The notes under the pieces: model-generated | What the model saw: the letters and a program-made list of their open reading frames with translations, nothing else | Databases searched by the model: none | What the model was told of the DNA's origin: nothing | Assembly (NCBI RefSeq): GCF_963662255.1 | Contig: NC_085047.1 | Span: 21,333,258 to 21,397,257, forward strand | From: Cinclus cinclus | Taxonomy: Eukaryota; Chordata; Aves; Passeriformes; Cinclidae | Length of the DNA stretch: 64,000 nt | Reading direction: 5' to 3' | Translations under genes and position numbers: made by a program | Shown: piece by piece, positions 18,138 to 30,260 of the stretch | How positions within the stretch are numbered: the first letter of the stretch is position 1 | Layout of the letters: each line of letters begins with the position of its first letter

Positions 18138-21100
18138 TATTTTTTCTTCTGGAAATATTTCAGATTCACCCTGTGGTCATGTTAGTCTCTCTCACAGAAG
18201 CTAAATGTCCATTTTGAGCAGCATTGGTGTGTGAGGAATGACCTTTATTTCCTCTTGCTGCTGAGGGGAACCTATGATCTGAGACTCCTTGTAGATTTTA
18301 CAGTATTATCTGAACCAGCCTGCTTACTGCTGTGAGGTTTTGCTAAATTATTGGTGCTACCAAAAAAGATGAAGCAGAGGGAAACTTTGAATAAGGGAGA
18401 CGATGCATTTCGCCACCAAAGGGTGAAATCCTGGTAGCACTTGCACTGGCTTAATAGGTGTGCAATTGGAGTCAATAAAGAACTTGTCTTTTCCCCCAAT
18501 GTCTGACTTAATCAGGACCTTACATAAAATCTGATGTCTGACTGATGAACATGTGATTCATCCCTAATTTCAGTATGGAAGTAGGAAAACATAGGAGGAG
18601 GAAAAGCAGCAGGAAGTAGCAAACTCAACTTTCACAGAATGCTTTATACCCAATGTAATTTCAGCCTGGCTTCACTTAGTTGCAACAAAAAGCTTAACCA
18701 TTGCATCCCATGTCATAAGGAGCCAGGTGATATGTGAAATCAATTTGATCTGAAAAAACAAGGGGGTGCACTCTCCTGCCCTAAATGACTAATTAAAAGC
18801 TATCATCTTGCATCCCACAACAGCAGCAGATGCCTAACTGGATGTTAAATATATGCCTGCCAGTCTTTGAAAAGTACATGTTTCCATGGCAGTGAGAACT
18901 GGTACTTTGGCCTTTGTACAGGATGCTAAAAGGTGATGTCTGAGATAATGTCTGAATGTATAATGGCTGCTTCCTCTTGCTGCCTAGGCTCTGCATCCCC
19001 AGCTTCTGACTCATGCTGAGGTCCCAGATTTTCAACAGAAAGCCAGATCATTTTTACACTCCTGAAGAACTCTATCCTGACTTTGCAGAAGCCTTGTTTA
19101 CAGGATAGATGTATGTTTTTGTTGGCTTTTTTTCTGGTGTTATTTTCTTTAATCAGGAAGGGATAAAGCTGGTGCACAAATCACTGATCCAAAAGAGTCA
19201 TTGCATGGCACAACAACTGTAAAATTTGCCCCTCCAGAGCAGGGGCCTTTTTGTCTGTGATTGCCTGTTAGTGTCAGCAGGCCAGATTTGCCTTTCAGAA
19301 AGAAGAAAGAAAGAAAGCAAAATTAAGGTGTGGGTGAGGGGGAAGGACCAATTCAAAGCAGAGCCACAGACACCTCAGTGTTTGGGATGGTATTTTTTTC
19401 CCTTTCAGTGCCTGGCAGTGAGTTGCTGGCATAATTTTTTCTTCCAAATCCAGCAGATGGTGTTAGCTGGCTATTTAATGATTCACATGGGATAGAAAGA
19501 TACTGGTGATTAAGCTGGGAGGATGCAAGAAGAACAGTTTTGTAGGGATGTTCAGTGAATCTGAAAGCTGTGATAGGCTCCGTTTTAAGCATCTGTGTGT
19601 ATGTTTTCAGCTTACTACTACTAGGGGATGGGGAGCTTCAGAGCTGTAGTACTTGATTTAAATTGAGCTTTGGTGACATTTATATCTTCCCTCTAAAGGT
19701 TCGGATATGCTTGAGTGCAATGGAGCAAAATGAATATAGCCAATGGCCCTCATTGTGCACTTTGGGGTTGGGAGAAATATAAATTATTTTGGTATTTATT
19801 TTTTAATTGGATTTTTCCTTGCATGCACCTTGAATGGAAAAGTGAAATGGTACAAACACTCTGCAGTGCACTCGTGTGACAGAAGTGTTTCCTAAATCCC
19901 ACAGTCCATACAAAGGAGATAAATGAGGTGGAATAAATAAAATGTGAGCTCAGCAGGTTGTCCACTGTCCAGTCAGCCTAAAACATGGCATTAGTTTCTG
20001 TCTGCTTTCTGTTAGCTGGCTGATGAATACACTGGACCTTGATCAAGCTCCTAGAGAACATGTGTCTGTCAATACTGACCTGGATCTGTTACAAATATTA
20101 CATGAGGAAACTGATGTCTGAAATTTATGAGTACCTCTGGGTAAGAAAAAAAATCAACCTGAATAGATATAGATACAGATGGGTTGTAATTTGCTTCCAT
20201 TTAGGAAAGATCTTGGGGGTATTGTGAATATTTCATAGACTGACTGGTGAGCACACAGCAGTTAAAGAATTGTAGAGAAAAGTAATAAAACATCTGATCT
20301 GTGGCTATATAAGACAGTGATGTAACCCACCTCTTGAACCCTCTAGCCTGTTCTAACAACTGTCTTTAAAAGGTTTTAGAAGAGCAAGAAAAAGTGTGGA
20401 AGATCACATAACTAGTTTGACCCTTCACCCTGGAAATGAAGGGACTGCGGTAGGATATGGGGATATGAGAAAGAGGAACAGGGAAAGATTATTGCTATTT
20501 ATTAATGTAATTGGACAAAATGCCCAAAAACTTTGTGTGGGTTTTTTGTTTGTTTGTTTGTTTGTTGGGTTTTTTTAAGCCTGCTGGTTCCCAAAGTCCA
20601 CAAGGAAATTGTGGAGCTTGTTTTTCACTTGATTTTAATTCCTTCTTTGTGGAATTAGGAGAAATAAATATATCTAAAAAGCTGGGCAAATTCAGAAGAT
20701 CCAGTGTTGGCTGTGAAGCATGACTGCATGAATGCAGGTTCTGGCAACATAAGATGAGAGGGGTCAGTCTGCAAGGTCCCTTTCTAGTCTTTTGCCAAGC
20801 ATTGTGTTTGCTGGTAATTTCTGATGGGTCACTACAGGTATGTTCAGTAGTTACTGAGTGGCTACTGGAAATGGGATTACAAACACCCTTTCCTGTGAGA
20901 TGATGATGCATATTTAAGTGATGGATTTTAGAGGTGGGGTTCTACAGTTGTGTTACTGTGGGCCTTGAGGTATCTCTGGCAACCTGTGACTCAGCTCCTT
21001 ATAGAGCTCAGCCTGCTTCTGCCTTTTAAGCAGCCTTTAGCCTGAGCCTTAGGGTTGGGCCAAAGATGCTGGTAAAATTCACCTTAACATCAAGCAATTA

Positions 21101-21398
21101 ACAGACTGACACAGAAAATCATCAGCACAAAGGTCTTGACATGCCAGTCAGGGAATAATTTATACAATCCTAGGAAATTATTGTTTTCATGAAGCGACAG
21201 CTTTTAATGGTGGTACAATATAGTCTACTTGTTAAACTTGTTCCTGAGGACTCACTAAGAATAGCACACATTGGGGTGTAAAACATGTCCTGGGTAGAAT
21301 CACAAGAAATGAAAGTATGAGTACTTTCATGAGAAAGAGTAGCATGACTTGTCTGTTAATAGACTGAAGGACTGCTGGGTTTTGCTAAGACAACATCA

Positions 21399-21401
<3 letters not shown>
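18138..21401. other. Intergenic, no gene recognised
   Basis: Unique-looking sequence containing a short (TTTG)n run at 20545-20565. No coding homology on either strand. Confidence 0.5.
20545..20565. repeat. (TTTG)n simple repeat
   Basis: About five TTTG units followed by GGGTTTTTTT. Confidence 0.9.

Positions 21402-21478
<77 letters not shown>
21402..21478. repeat. (TTA)n microsatellite
   Basis: About 25 uninterrupted TTA units, followed by a further AT-rich run (TTTAAAAAATATATTTTTTTTTTT). Likely length-variable. Confidence 0.98.
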
Positions 21479-24400
21479 TTCTATTATTTAAAAAATATAT
21501 TTTTTTTTTTTGAGAAGTTATTCCTCTGACAGGATGGGGCTGTTTTCCGTCCAAATCCACACCCAGTAATTAGCATCCTAAAACAATTCATAGCCTACTG
21601 TCCACAAAGAGAGCCTTATCAATATCTGGTCTAGGAAGCTGAGTCATCCCAAAGTGTGACCAACCCTTTCCTAGCTGGAAATCATGTGTCCATTCCTGCC
21701 TGCAGAAGTAACTCCCCCATCTGCCCCAAGGAGAAAAAACCCTCCAGGAAGCCTTCCTACCTTTATTCTGGTACTCCTGGTCAGGTTGCAGAATCCTTTA
21801 GAGGAGGGAGGGCTGTGATCTTGCCTCATGCACTGAGTATTCACTCGGGATCTGCTTTCCCCCATGTCTTTCCTTGTGTTGGATTGCTCAAAGACAATAA
21901 AAGAAAAACCATGTAAGGGAAAGCTTCTGGTTAGTGCATCTCAAAGGCCTTGCTGGTTAGGACAATGTTGAGGATGCTAGTACTGCCTTGATATCTGATA
22001 TATGTTGCAAGTCTGCATTGCAGATCTGATGTAGATGAATTGGCTGAGTGCGTAATGTACTGTGTTTGGGCATTAAAGATCCTTAGGTTTGCTTATCTCT
22101 TGGTTATGTTAGAAAATTCTCTTAACTGCTTTCATCCTTTCTGGATGTCCATAGATGCTGTCCTTAGTGGAAACAGACTCATCCTCACATTTGCAGACAA
22201 TAATTCTTGTAAATTAGTGGTATTTCATTGGGTTTTTTCATTCTGTTTGTCAGTTTAGTTTATCAACTTCTGAGGCAGCTGTATGTGTCCCCATACTGTG
22301 TGGGCTGAAGGGGAGCAGAGGTTTTCAAAATGGTCCTTGATTGCCAAGAGGGAGCAAGTTCATAAATAACTGTTGCTGTGGTAACACATCAGCCCTGTCC
22401 CTTGTGCTGAGTTTTCCCTGGTAGGTGCTAACACTTAAATTATTAACTTAGACTGGGTATGGTAGTGGTGACAGAGAGTTGCAAAATGGGATTAATCACT
22501 TGAGGTGTGTTAAGCGAAAACATTCAGTTCTTGCCTAGATGGCTCTGAAGATTGGAAAGGGGATAACACTTTTAGTGGGTTTGGGCTATTTAGTGATCCA
22601 GACAGAAAATGTGGGTGTACAAGTGCAATAGTGGGTAAATCCCCAGGCTTTCCTTCATCTTCATATTGACAGTCTTAGCAAAAAGTCCAAGGGCTGATAT
22701 GAGAAACTGGTGCACTTTAGATATGTTCAAAGTCTTCCTTTCCTTGCCAGTGACTACTAACCAAATACTACTGAGAATCTACAAAAGCATTCTCCACACT
22801 GAGGCCAAGTTGTCAAAATCTTTGGGATGGTTTTAGCACAAGTTCAGTGATAGTGAAAGAATAAATTGAAACATTGCCCTGGAATCTGAACATCTTTATT
22901 TCTTCTCCCAGTTATGCTTCTTGAAAAAACTTGTTCTATTTTTGGAGGCCATCTACAAGTAACATTTTTAATCTTACATATACTGATATTCTCTCTGGAG
23001 TAGAAGAACAGCATGCATTATTCAAATGGCCTATATGTTTGTTTGTGTTTGGTCTTCATTATGAAATCAAATTGAGTGAGATTAATTTAACTTTATTTAC
23101 ATCCAGTTTTATTTTCTGGTGTCTATTCACTAACTCTGTTCCTAAATAATCTTCCTAGGATGAAGAAAGGTTTAGTTTGTCTTTTCCTTCTGGATTTGTT
23201 CTTGTTTGTTTGGTCTTTTTTTTCCTTTTTATATGAAAATATGTTTCTTACTTCTAATCATATAGCAGCTCTGGAGCTTGAGAGGTCTATTTTTTCCTAA
23301 AATATCTCCTATTTTCAGAATTAATTAAATCATATATGCTTTGGTTTATATGAAGTATCTTTTTTTTCCGGCAGTAGTTTTGGATTTCATGGTTTATAAG
23401 CCTGGATTTAAAAGGAAGTCTTTTAACAACCTATCTTCTCTTTGCTACCTCTTTTCTCACACAAAATATGTTTAGTTAATATGAAATATGATGATTTCTT
23501 CTGGACTTCTTGATGATGTCTTAAGATATTTACTCTTGTACTGTGCATGCAGGGTCACACTAATGAACATTAAATGACCATGTTGTGCCTGATGATACAG
23601 GGCTTTCAGAAGTTCCAGATAAGGCAATTGCTATATAACATTGGATCTTATTCTATTCTTATGAATTGTTGATCTTCTGTGAACTTTTGGCACTAGTAGA
23701 TTTTTCTTGAAGAATTTTACTTCCTCCCTGTATCTCCTTATGATACATATTTCAAATTTGACTTAATCTCTTATTTTCCCTAGTAAAGCAGTGTTCCTTT
23801 CTTGTTTAGATGATTCAGGAAATGTTTGTCTGCCATTGGTGTGAAATAACTCAAATAACTCAAAAGCCTCATAGTGATTGGTTGTCGGAGAACCCACAGT
23901 GGTGCTTCTTTGCCAACATGGACAGTCTTTGCCTGTGGAGCTCCTCTGTGACCATTATTGGAGAATACACAAATTTTGGAAGTGCATCTCAGTCAGCATG
24001 TAGCCTCACAACGCGGTTCTTAAGTTGATTCACTCTATATTTAAGCCAAATGTTCTTTTGGAAGGTTGGAACAGATGGGAATCACATTTCCTGCAAGTGT
24101 GTGATTCAGCCTGCCTGTTCTGCAAAATTTTCTGAACTTTGATCAGGTCAGAAGACCTTCTGTGCTAATTTTCTTTTGGCTGCTTCAAAGTTAGAGCATC
24201 AGCTGAGGGATCTCCTTATGGTCACTGAGGGCAGCCATAAGAGGACCGGGCCAGCCAGAGAATCTGTGGCATAATATATAGAGAGACAGGAATGATGGAG
24301 TTGCCAAAAAACAAAGAACTTTAAACGTAAAAATAACAAACGTAGAAACTGCATGGGACAAGGGCAACCTCCAAAAACCTCAAAACCTGGAAAGCACAGA

Positions 24401-26410
24401 GGTAGATAGATGGGGTAGAGGGTATAGCATCCAGTCAATAGTGAGGATAAGGAACAGAACCATATATGTAGCTGGCCATTAGCCAACCATTTATTGAAAC
24501 CAAGAACAACACATTTTTTGTAACAAACTGGTTAACATATTAGTTCCCATGAGACAACTCTTCTCTCTATTGTCTCACCATGATGTCAAATGATGTCCTT
24601 CCTAGCTAGATGTCTCCCAGGGCTTGAAGCTGAAGCTCTCTGCATCCTCATGTGAAGCCAGCTCTCTATACACCCCGATTTCCACATCTATTTGTGCTGT
24701 TGAGGACAGAGTGGACAAAAGGATGCAGCTTCATTTTGGAAATCAGTAAGGTAACAAATATGATAAGGAGAGCTTCTCACTGCTGAAACCATGTCCCTGT
24801 GCAAAGCTCAGTCTTTGAGACTTCAGCTTTGCAGTCTTCCTTCAGTTCTGCCCTCAGGCCTGGAGTTATCTGTCAACATGTTAAGGGAATTTAAACCTTG
24901 AAATGAAATTTGGGTGAATTGCAAAATGCCTGATGAATTCGGGAAAGGAGACAGCACTCACTTTGTCCTCTGATATCTTATCACAAATAAGAAACTACTG
25001 TTGACAGCTGGAATTAGCTCTAGTGTGAGTGGAAATTTCCATATTCCTCCCTCATCTCTCTTCCTCCCCTTCCCCCCTCAGCCCTGGAAAAGAACAGAAC
25101 AGCAGAACTCCAATTAGTAGGTTAGAATTCGTGTTTATCCTCTTGTGAATCCCTGTGTGAATGTTCAAAGCAATGCAAATGGCACCAGAAAATGGCGCCT
25201 GTATTGAAAATTAAGTTTCTGTGCACAGTAATGTTAAAACCATACCAGTGTAGTATGCTGGAAAATTCTCCTTTGTAGGGGAGCCTGATGGCTGTCATGC
25301 TTTGGAGTTTGATCTGAAAGGTCACACTAGGCTTATGCTCTGTATGGTCAGCAAAATAGTCCAGTGCTTTCATATGCAATCCAAAGAGCTTAGAAGCTCT
25401 TGTCCCTTCAGCTGCTTGTGCCAAAGTGCTGGACATGAAAGACCAAATTATGTTTCATTTTTTGCAAAGCTTTCACAGTAACTTCTGCTTTCTTTTTGCT
25501 ATAACCCCCTTACTTAGGGGCTGAAGGGTCTGCTGCCATTCCCACTCTACAACAACTGTTCTAGAATAAAGACACTCAGCTTTTCTCATATCACTGACAT
25601 CTTTCCACAACTTCATCCTCCCAGACCTGCAGGTGCCATCTGACAGGAACATTTGGGGACATTTTTTACTTTTGTGGCTTCTCTGCTCAGTTCATAAGGC
25701 AGGCTTAGGCCATGGCTCTTTATAAAAGTAGCTGCTTTCCTTGACTTCCAACAGTATATTCCTTGTGCTCTGCTGGTGGGAGACTGCAGAGCAGATTGGT
25801 TGGTTTTTGTTTTGAAACTGTCACTGAGCTGAAGTATAAGATGGGGTGGAATGCTTTGCTGAAAGCATTTCCCTGGTGGGATTGCAGAAATTTTAATCCT
25901 CCTTGCTGCTGTTCCTTGTCTCACTGCTCTGTGTGATTTGCTTTTGTAATTTGATTGCTGCATGATGCTGGAGAAGGAAAGAAACAGAATGGTGTTCCTG
26001 TGAGAGTCGCTACAGTTAAGAGGTTGCCAGCAAAAAAAGTCACAGTCTGCATGGTCAAAACAATAAACTTTTTTGAAGGATGGTAGTAAAGACTGGTTTT
26101 GTGTAGAGAAGCCATAGCTTCAAAAGCGATTTTAAATGAATGAGTCATGGTCTTGTTCTTACATAGTGATATGATATCTACACATAAAGAACAAAAAATT
26201 AAAAGAATATCTGACTGTTTCCCCCGGAAAAATATTCAGGACTAGGAACAGCTTACCCCATCTATCCTATCACAAACAAATGCCTAAACATTGTACCTAA
26301 ACTTATGCTTGAATTTTAAAGCCAATCTGGGAAATTAACTAAGGCAAACAGCCTCCTGCTGAAAAGGCACCTACGCCTACTGGATTGCTTCAAAAACTTA
26401 AAGAAAAAAA
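21479..26410. other. Intergenic, no gene recognised
   Basis: AT-rich sequence, with a pyrimidine-rich stretch at about 25045-25080. Around 24180-24560 there are LTR-like features (ACCATTTATTGAAACC, ACAAACTGGTTAACA), but ends could not be fixed. No exon recognised. Confidence 0.45.
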
Positions 26411-26465
26411 GGCAGGGAGGGCTGGGAAGGGGGGGGGGAGGGGGGGGTGTAGGCTGGGAGGGGGA
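26411..26465 (+). repeat. G-rich tract (potential G-quadruplex)
   Basis: About 55 bases with at least five runs of three or more G, including runs of ten and eight G separated by single A or short spacers, in an otherwise AT-rich area. The + strand could fold as a quadruplex. Confidence 0.85.
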
Positions 26466-27180
26466 GATAAAGCCTTTAATGTCCTAGTTTCAAGATTGCT
26501 ATCAGATTGCTGCTGTGCTCTAAGTTAGCCTGCCCTGCCAGTGCAGAAGCTCCTGTCTTAGAGAACTTACTTGCACTTAGATGCAAGTCCTCTCTTCAAG
26601 TTATATGCTTGGAAGAAAGCCTGGTAGGTATGTGATTTGTAAGTCATTCAGGCCTTGATGTGCCTATATGACTTGTCTTTTTCCTGTCTGAGGAACTGAG
26701 TCAAAAGAGTTTCTAGAGAGAGAGACCACAAGACCTGTGCTCTCCATTCTTTGAATGGCTCTGAAGACTAGCACCTCAAGCTGATTATAGATAACAGAAA
26801 TGAGAACTGGATGGCAGGTTCTAAGGTTCAGATGTTCTAAGGTTCAAGTGTGTTCACTATCTGAGCATATCAGTCAAGGGTCAACATTGTAAATCAGCAT
26901 GACAAACATGAGCCTTGTCTCTGTTTGCAGCAGAAATGCTCTCCTGGCTGATTTCCATATTTTGTCTCACAGGGAAGTTTGCCTTATCAGTAGCTTTCAC
27001 ATGCCTCTACGTAATCTTGGACAAGTGGATAGCAGGGCCATTCATTATACTGACACAACAGCATCAGACTCTTACCAGTAGCCATTTTAAACTACCTTAG
27101 GGAATAAGTTAATTTAAAAAAGAAAGTTCCAAAAAAAAGGTTATCAGACGAACTTCATTGGAAGTATCAAGTGAGCTCTA
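26466..27180. other. Intergenic, no gene recognised
   Basis: No coding or repeat homology recognised. Confidence 0.45.
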
Positions 27181-27742
27181 TGATACCCACAGAGTTGACT
27201 AATACTCAGATTTCCTTGTTTCAGCAGAGGTACCCTAAGCATCCACCCCATTTAACGCAGAATTCTGGTAGAGAAGGGTTAACTGATAGGTGCTGGGGAC
27301 TTGAGTGTTGCTTAACTATAAAGTTTCAAGCCTTCTGCAACCTTGCCTTTGCACCTAAGAAGTGGTGAATAGGATATTTCCAAGATCAGCTGCCTTGCCT
27401 GGGGTCGTTTTGTCAAGGCTGGAGGGGAGAGGTTGGGCGGAGAAGCATTGACGCTTTGGCCGGCTCTTGCCTCTGGGCATTGGGCTGCGCCAGCCCCCAC
27501 TTCAGAGCCTGAGTTTAAATTATGGAGCATCTGAAAGTGACGATGAACATTGTATGTTAATGTCTGGGAGAGGATATTGTTTGATTTATAACTATTGGTT
27601 AGTGGGAAATAGTAGCAGGGTAATTTGTTAACCACGCCTGTCTGGCAAGCGGTATGAAAGCTGAATCAAACCGAGTTTTTGCTGTCTCTGCCCTTCTGCT
27701 CCAACTCTTATTTCTCCTTCTGTAAATCCCAGGACTAGCACA
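27181..27742 (+). mobile_element. Possible LTR-like, CpG-containing block
   Basis: A stretch with GC-rich and CpG-containing sequence (27400-27500), a TATA-like TTTATAACTATTGG near 27585, a pyrimidine-rich part (GTCTCTGCCCTTCTGCTCC) and an ending CTAGCACA, which suits an LTR. Flanks CTCTA (27176-27180) and TTCTA (27743-27747) agree at four of five positions. No second copy in the window, so only tentative. Confidence 0.3.
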
Positions 27743-29659
27743 TTCTAAATGTAAATACTCTTGTTTGGGAGTTTCTGTGCCTTTGTTACATTATCTGTGC
27801 AGCTCCTGCTTTCTCAGGGGACCTTCACAGAGCCAAAATTGATCAGCCGCCGGAGGAGGAAAGCAGCCGTTGCCGCGGTAACTGGTGGTGACTCATCCCG
27901 GGTAGCAGGCAGCAAAAGCTGTGAGGCTGCAGTAATTTTCCAGATGCTTAATCCATATTTTGGGGCTTTTTTTCTCTTGCTGACAGGCACAAATCCTCCT
28001 CTGCCTTTCTTTGCTCAGAGACCCATGCAACCTGCAGCCGTACGTGATCAGAGTAGCCCTTTGTGGTGCTCACCCAGGATGGCATCACAGAGATGTGTCT
28101 GGGCAATGTATATGAGCTACTCCACCGATTGAACTGTAGCTCCCAAAGGTGGTAAAAATAGAACTGTAAACTGCCCGTCTGCAAAAATACCCCAGAGTGT
28201 CATTGGCTGCACTCAATTCCTATCTCCCAACTAGCATCAGGTTTACCGTACTACATCTATGAAATATTAAATCAGTTCATCTTGTTTCTTTTCAGTAATG
28301 AGGCTGTCCCTGTGCTGCATGCAGAATATGCTAAAAAGAGAAAAGTGAACTGCGTTCAGCACATGCATTTCCATGAATTAGCTTCTCATTTTTATGACCT
28401 ACTAATTTTTGTGCACAAATTTCAGTCTGCATGTAATGAAACAGAGTACATTAAGAGACTTACCCAGGAGAGGGCAGTAGAAGGAGCAACACCCTCCATG
28501 TCACTCAGGCGATACTTGCCTTGGGGTTTCCCTGCAATGACTGCACTGTAATGCAGGCCTTGCCTCAGGTGGGGCACTCTTATGAATGTCTGAGTAGTTA
28601 CTTAGCTGCTCTGGTGGTGATGTGGAGTTCTTTGTGATTGCAACAGGATGCTGAAGAATCCTAGTGAAACTAGATTAAATGTAGCTTCAGCTTGTTTATG
28701 TAGAAGGTACACATTCCTCCCTAGAGCCTAGAGGAGCAATTAGCAGAGAGTGGTAGTGGAATTCTGTTTCCCTGTTCAACTGAGTTCCTCTAGCTGTGGG
28801 GAGAACAAAGCTGCTCTGCAACGTGTGGAGAGGGAAGAACTTGTGGGGAAAACAGGGAAAAATAGCATTAGAACTCTTGTCTTTGCTTCACGTAGGAGAC
28901 AAAAAGTACAGATGCTGCCAGCTGCTTTCTCATGCAGTCCCTGGAAGGCAGATGGCTTTCTGTGGGTGAGTCAAGTGAGGCCGTCAACTCCTTCTTCCAC
29001 AATGTAGCCTCTTGCTTACAAGTCCTCATTAAAGATTTGTTAGGGTGTGCAGCTGAACCAAGGTGCTGCATTGCTGACAAGTTCAGCATGTGTTACTGGC
29101 TTAAGTTAAAGCCATGGAAAGCCACAAAGTGTGTGGGGCATGAGAAAGCTGTCTGTGATGTTTGTTTCCTTCTTCTTGTGGTTGTCATCTGCTAGTAAGT
29201 ACCCATATGACATGAATACATACTGTCTTGAGTCTTTGTCTCTTGTTATTAGGTGGTATGTATAAACATTTAATGAGAGTACTGTGGCTGCTCTTTAAGG
29301 GAAACCAGTTTGAAAGGTCACCAGTGGAGGCTCCTCCTGTTCTTGTGAGATCCTGAGTTCTTTCTTGGTGTGTAGCTGTTCCAAACTATGGACAGATCTT
29401 GGATATTCAAGGGGAGATCTGTTCTATGCTCAATGCCTAATACTGAAACTTTGTTCAGATCAGAATATCTAATTTAGGATGCTAACTCCACTTCATGTCC
29501 TTTCTTAAGAACCAAGTATGCTCTGTGTTGGTGAATTTGTGCTTTCCAGGAGCAGACTGTTTTGGAAATAAAAAATTGGAAAGCCAGATACAAGATGAAT
29601 CAATCTCACCCCGCAAGATGGGGAGAATTTGCTACCTGGGTGTAGGAGCATCAAGGGGT
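27743..29659. other. Intergenic with a small CpG-rich patch
   Basis: A CpG-rich patch (CAGCCGCCGGAGGAGGAAAG, GCAGCCGTTGCCGCGG) lies at 27843-27900. A 123-codon open frame crosses it but has no recognisable protein. Nothing else recognised. Confidence 0.4.
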
Positions 29660-30260
29660 TGGACAGTCAGGATGGATGGAGACAAGAGCTCTCTAAAGCC
29701 AGGTCTTGGAACTTGTGGTTTATTGCAAAGGGTGTGGGTGAAAGGGCCCTGCTTGGAGCTGCCAGCCGCAGCTTGGAGCAGGCCTGAGAGAGCAAGAGAG
29801 TAAGAAAGAAAGAAGTAAGAGGTAAGAGCAATAGTAAAAGGAAGGGTAATAGAGCAAATAGTAAGAGGTAAGAACTAAGAAAGCAAGGTTCCCATTACAA
29901 TACAATAAGTCTTCTTCTGTGCTGAATATTCTAATTTTCACTAACCAATCTAATAGTAGATGCAAATCCTATAGCATTTATATACAGCCTATACAAATCA
30001 TTACATTACCATACTGTGTTACATTTTAAACCCTAAAAACTACTCTTTAGACCTCTTCTGCCAAGCTAGTATGGACCTGACCCCTGGACCTGTCTGCAAG
30101 CAGAGGGAATTGTTCAATAAAGAGGGGATTACTTTCAGCTGGCCACTCTATTGTTTGTCAGTTGTTCAAACTAAGGTTTGGTATCTCAAAGATGGATTTC
30201 ATTTCAATCTCACTTTAGTTTCCATATTCTCAAAATCTTTTGCCAGGCAATCATCTTTAT
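29660..30260 (-). mobile_element. Possible LTR fragment
   Basis: Resembles a bird retroviral LTR on the minus strand. GGTTTATTGCAAAGGGTGTG carries an inverted AATAAA and is followed by a GC-rich part (GCTTGGAGCTGCCAGCCGCA), a purine-rich low-complexity run (AGAAAGAAAGAAGTAAGAGG) and AT-rich sequence with CCAAT boxes. Ends were not resolved. Confidence 0.4.

Noticed and set aside
21402..21478. Regular repeat as possible CRISPR-like array
   Set aside because: It is a plain trinucleotide microsatellite without spacers.
27761..28132. 123-codon frame over a CpG patch
   Set aside because: No recognisable domain and no splice context; length is compatible with chance in GC-rich DNA.
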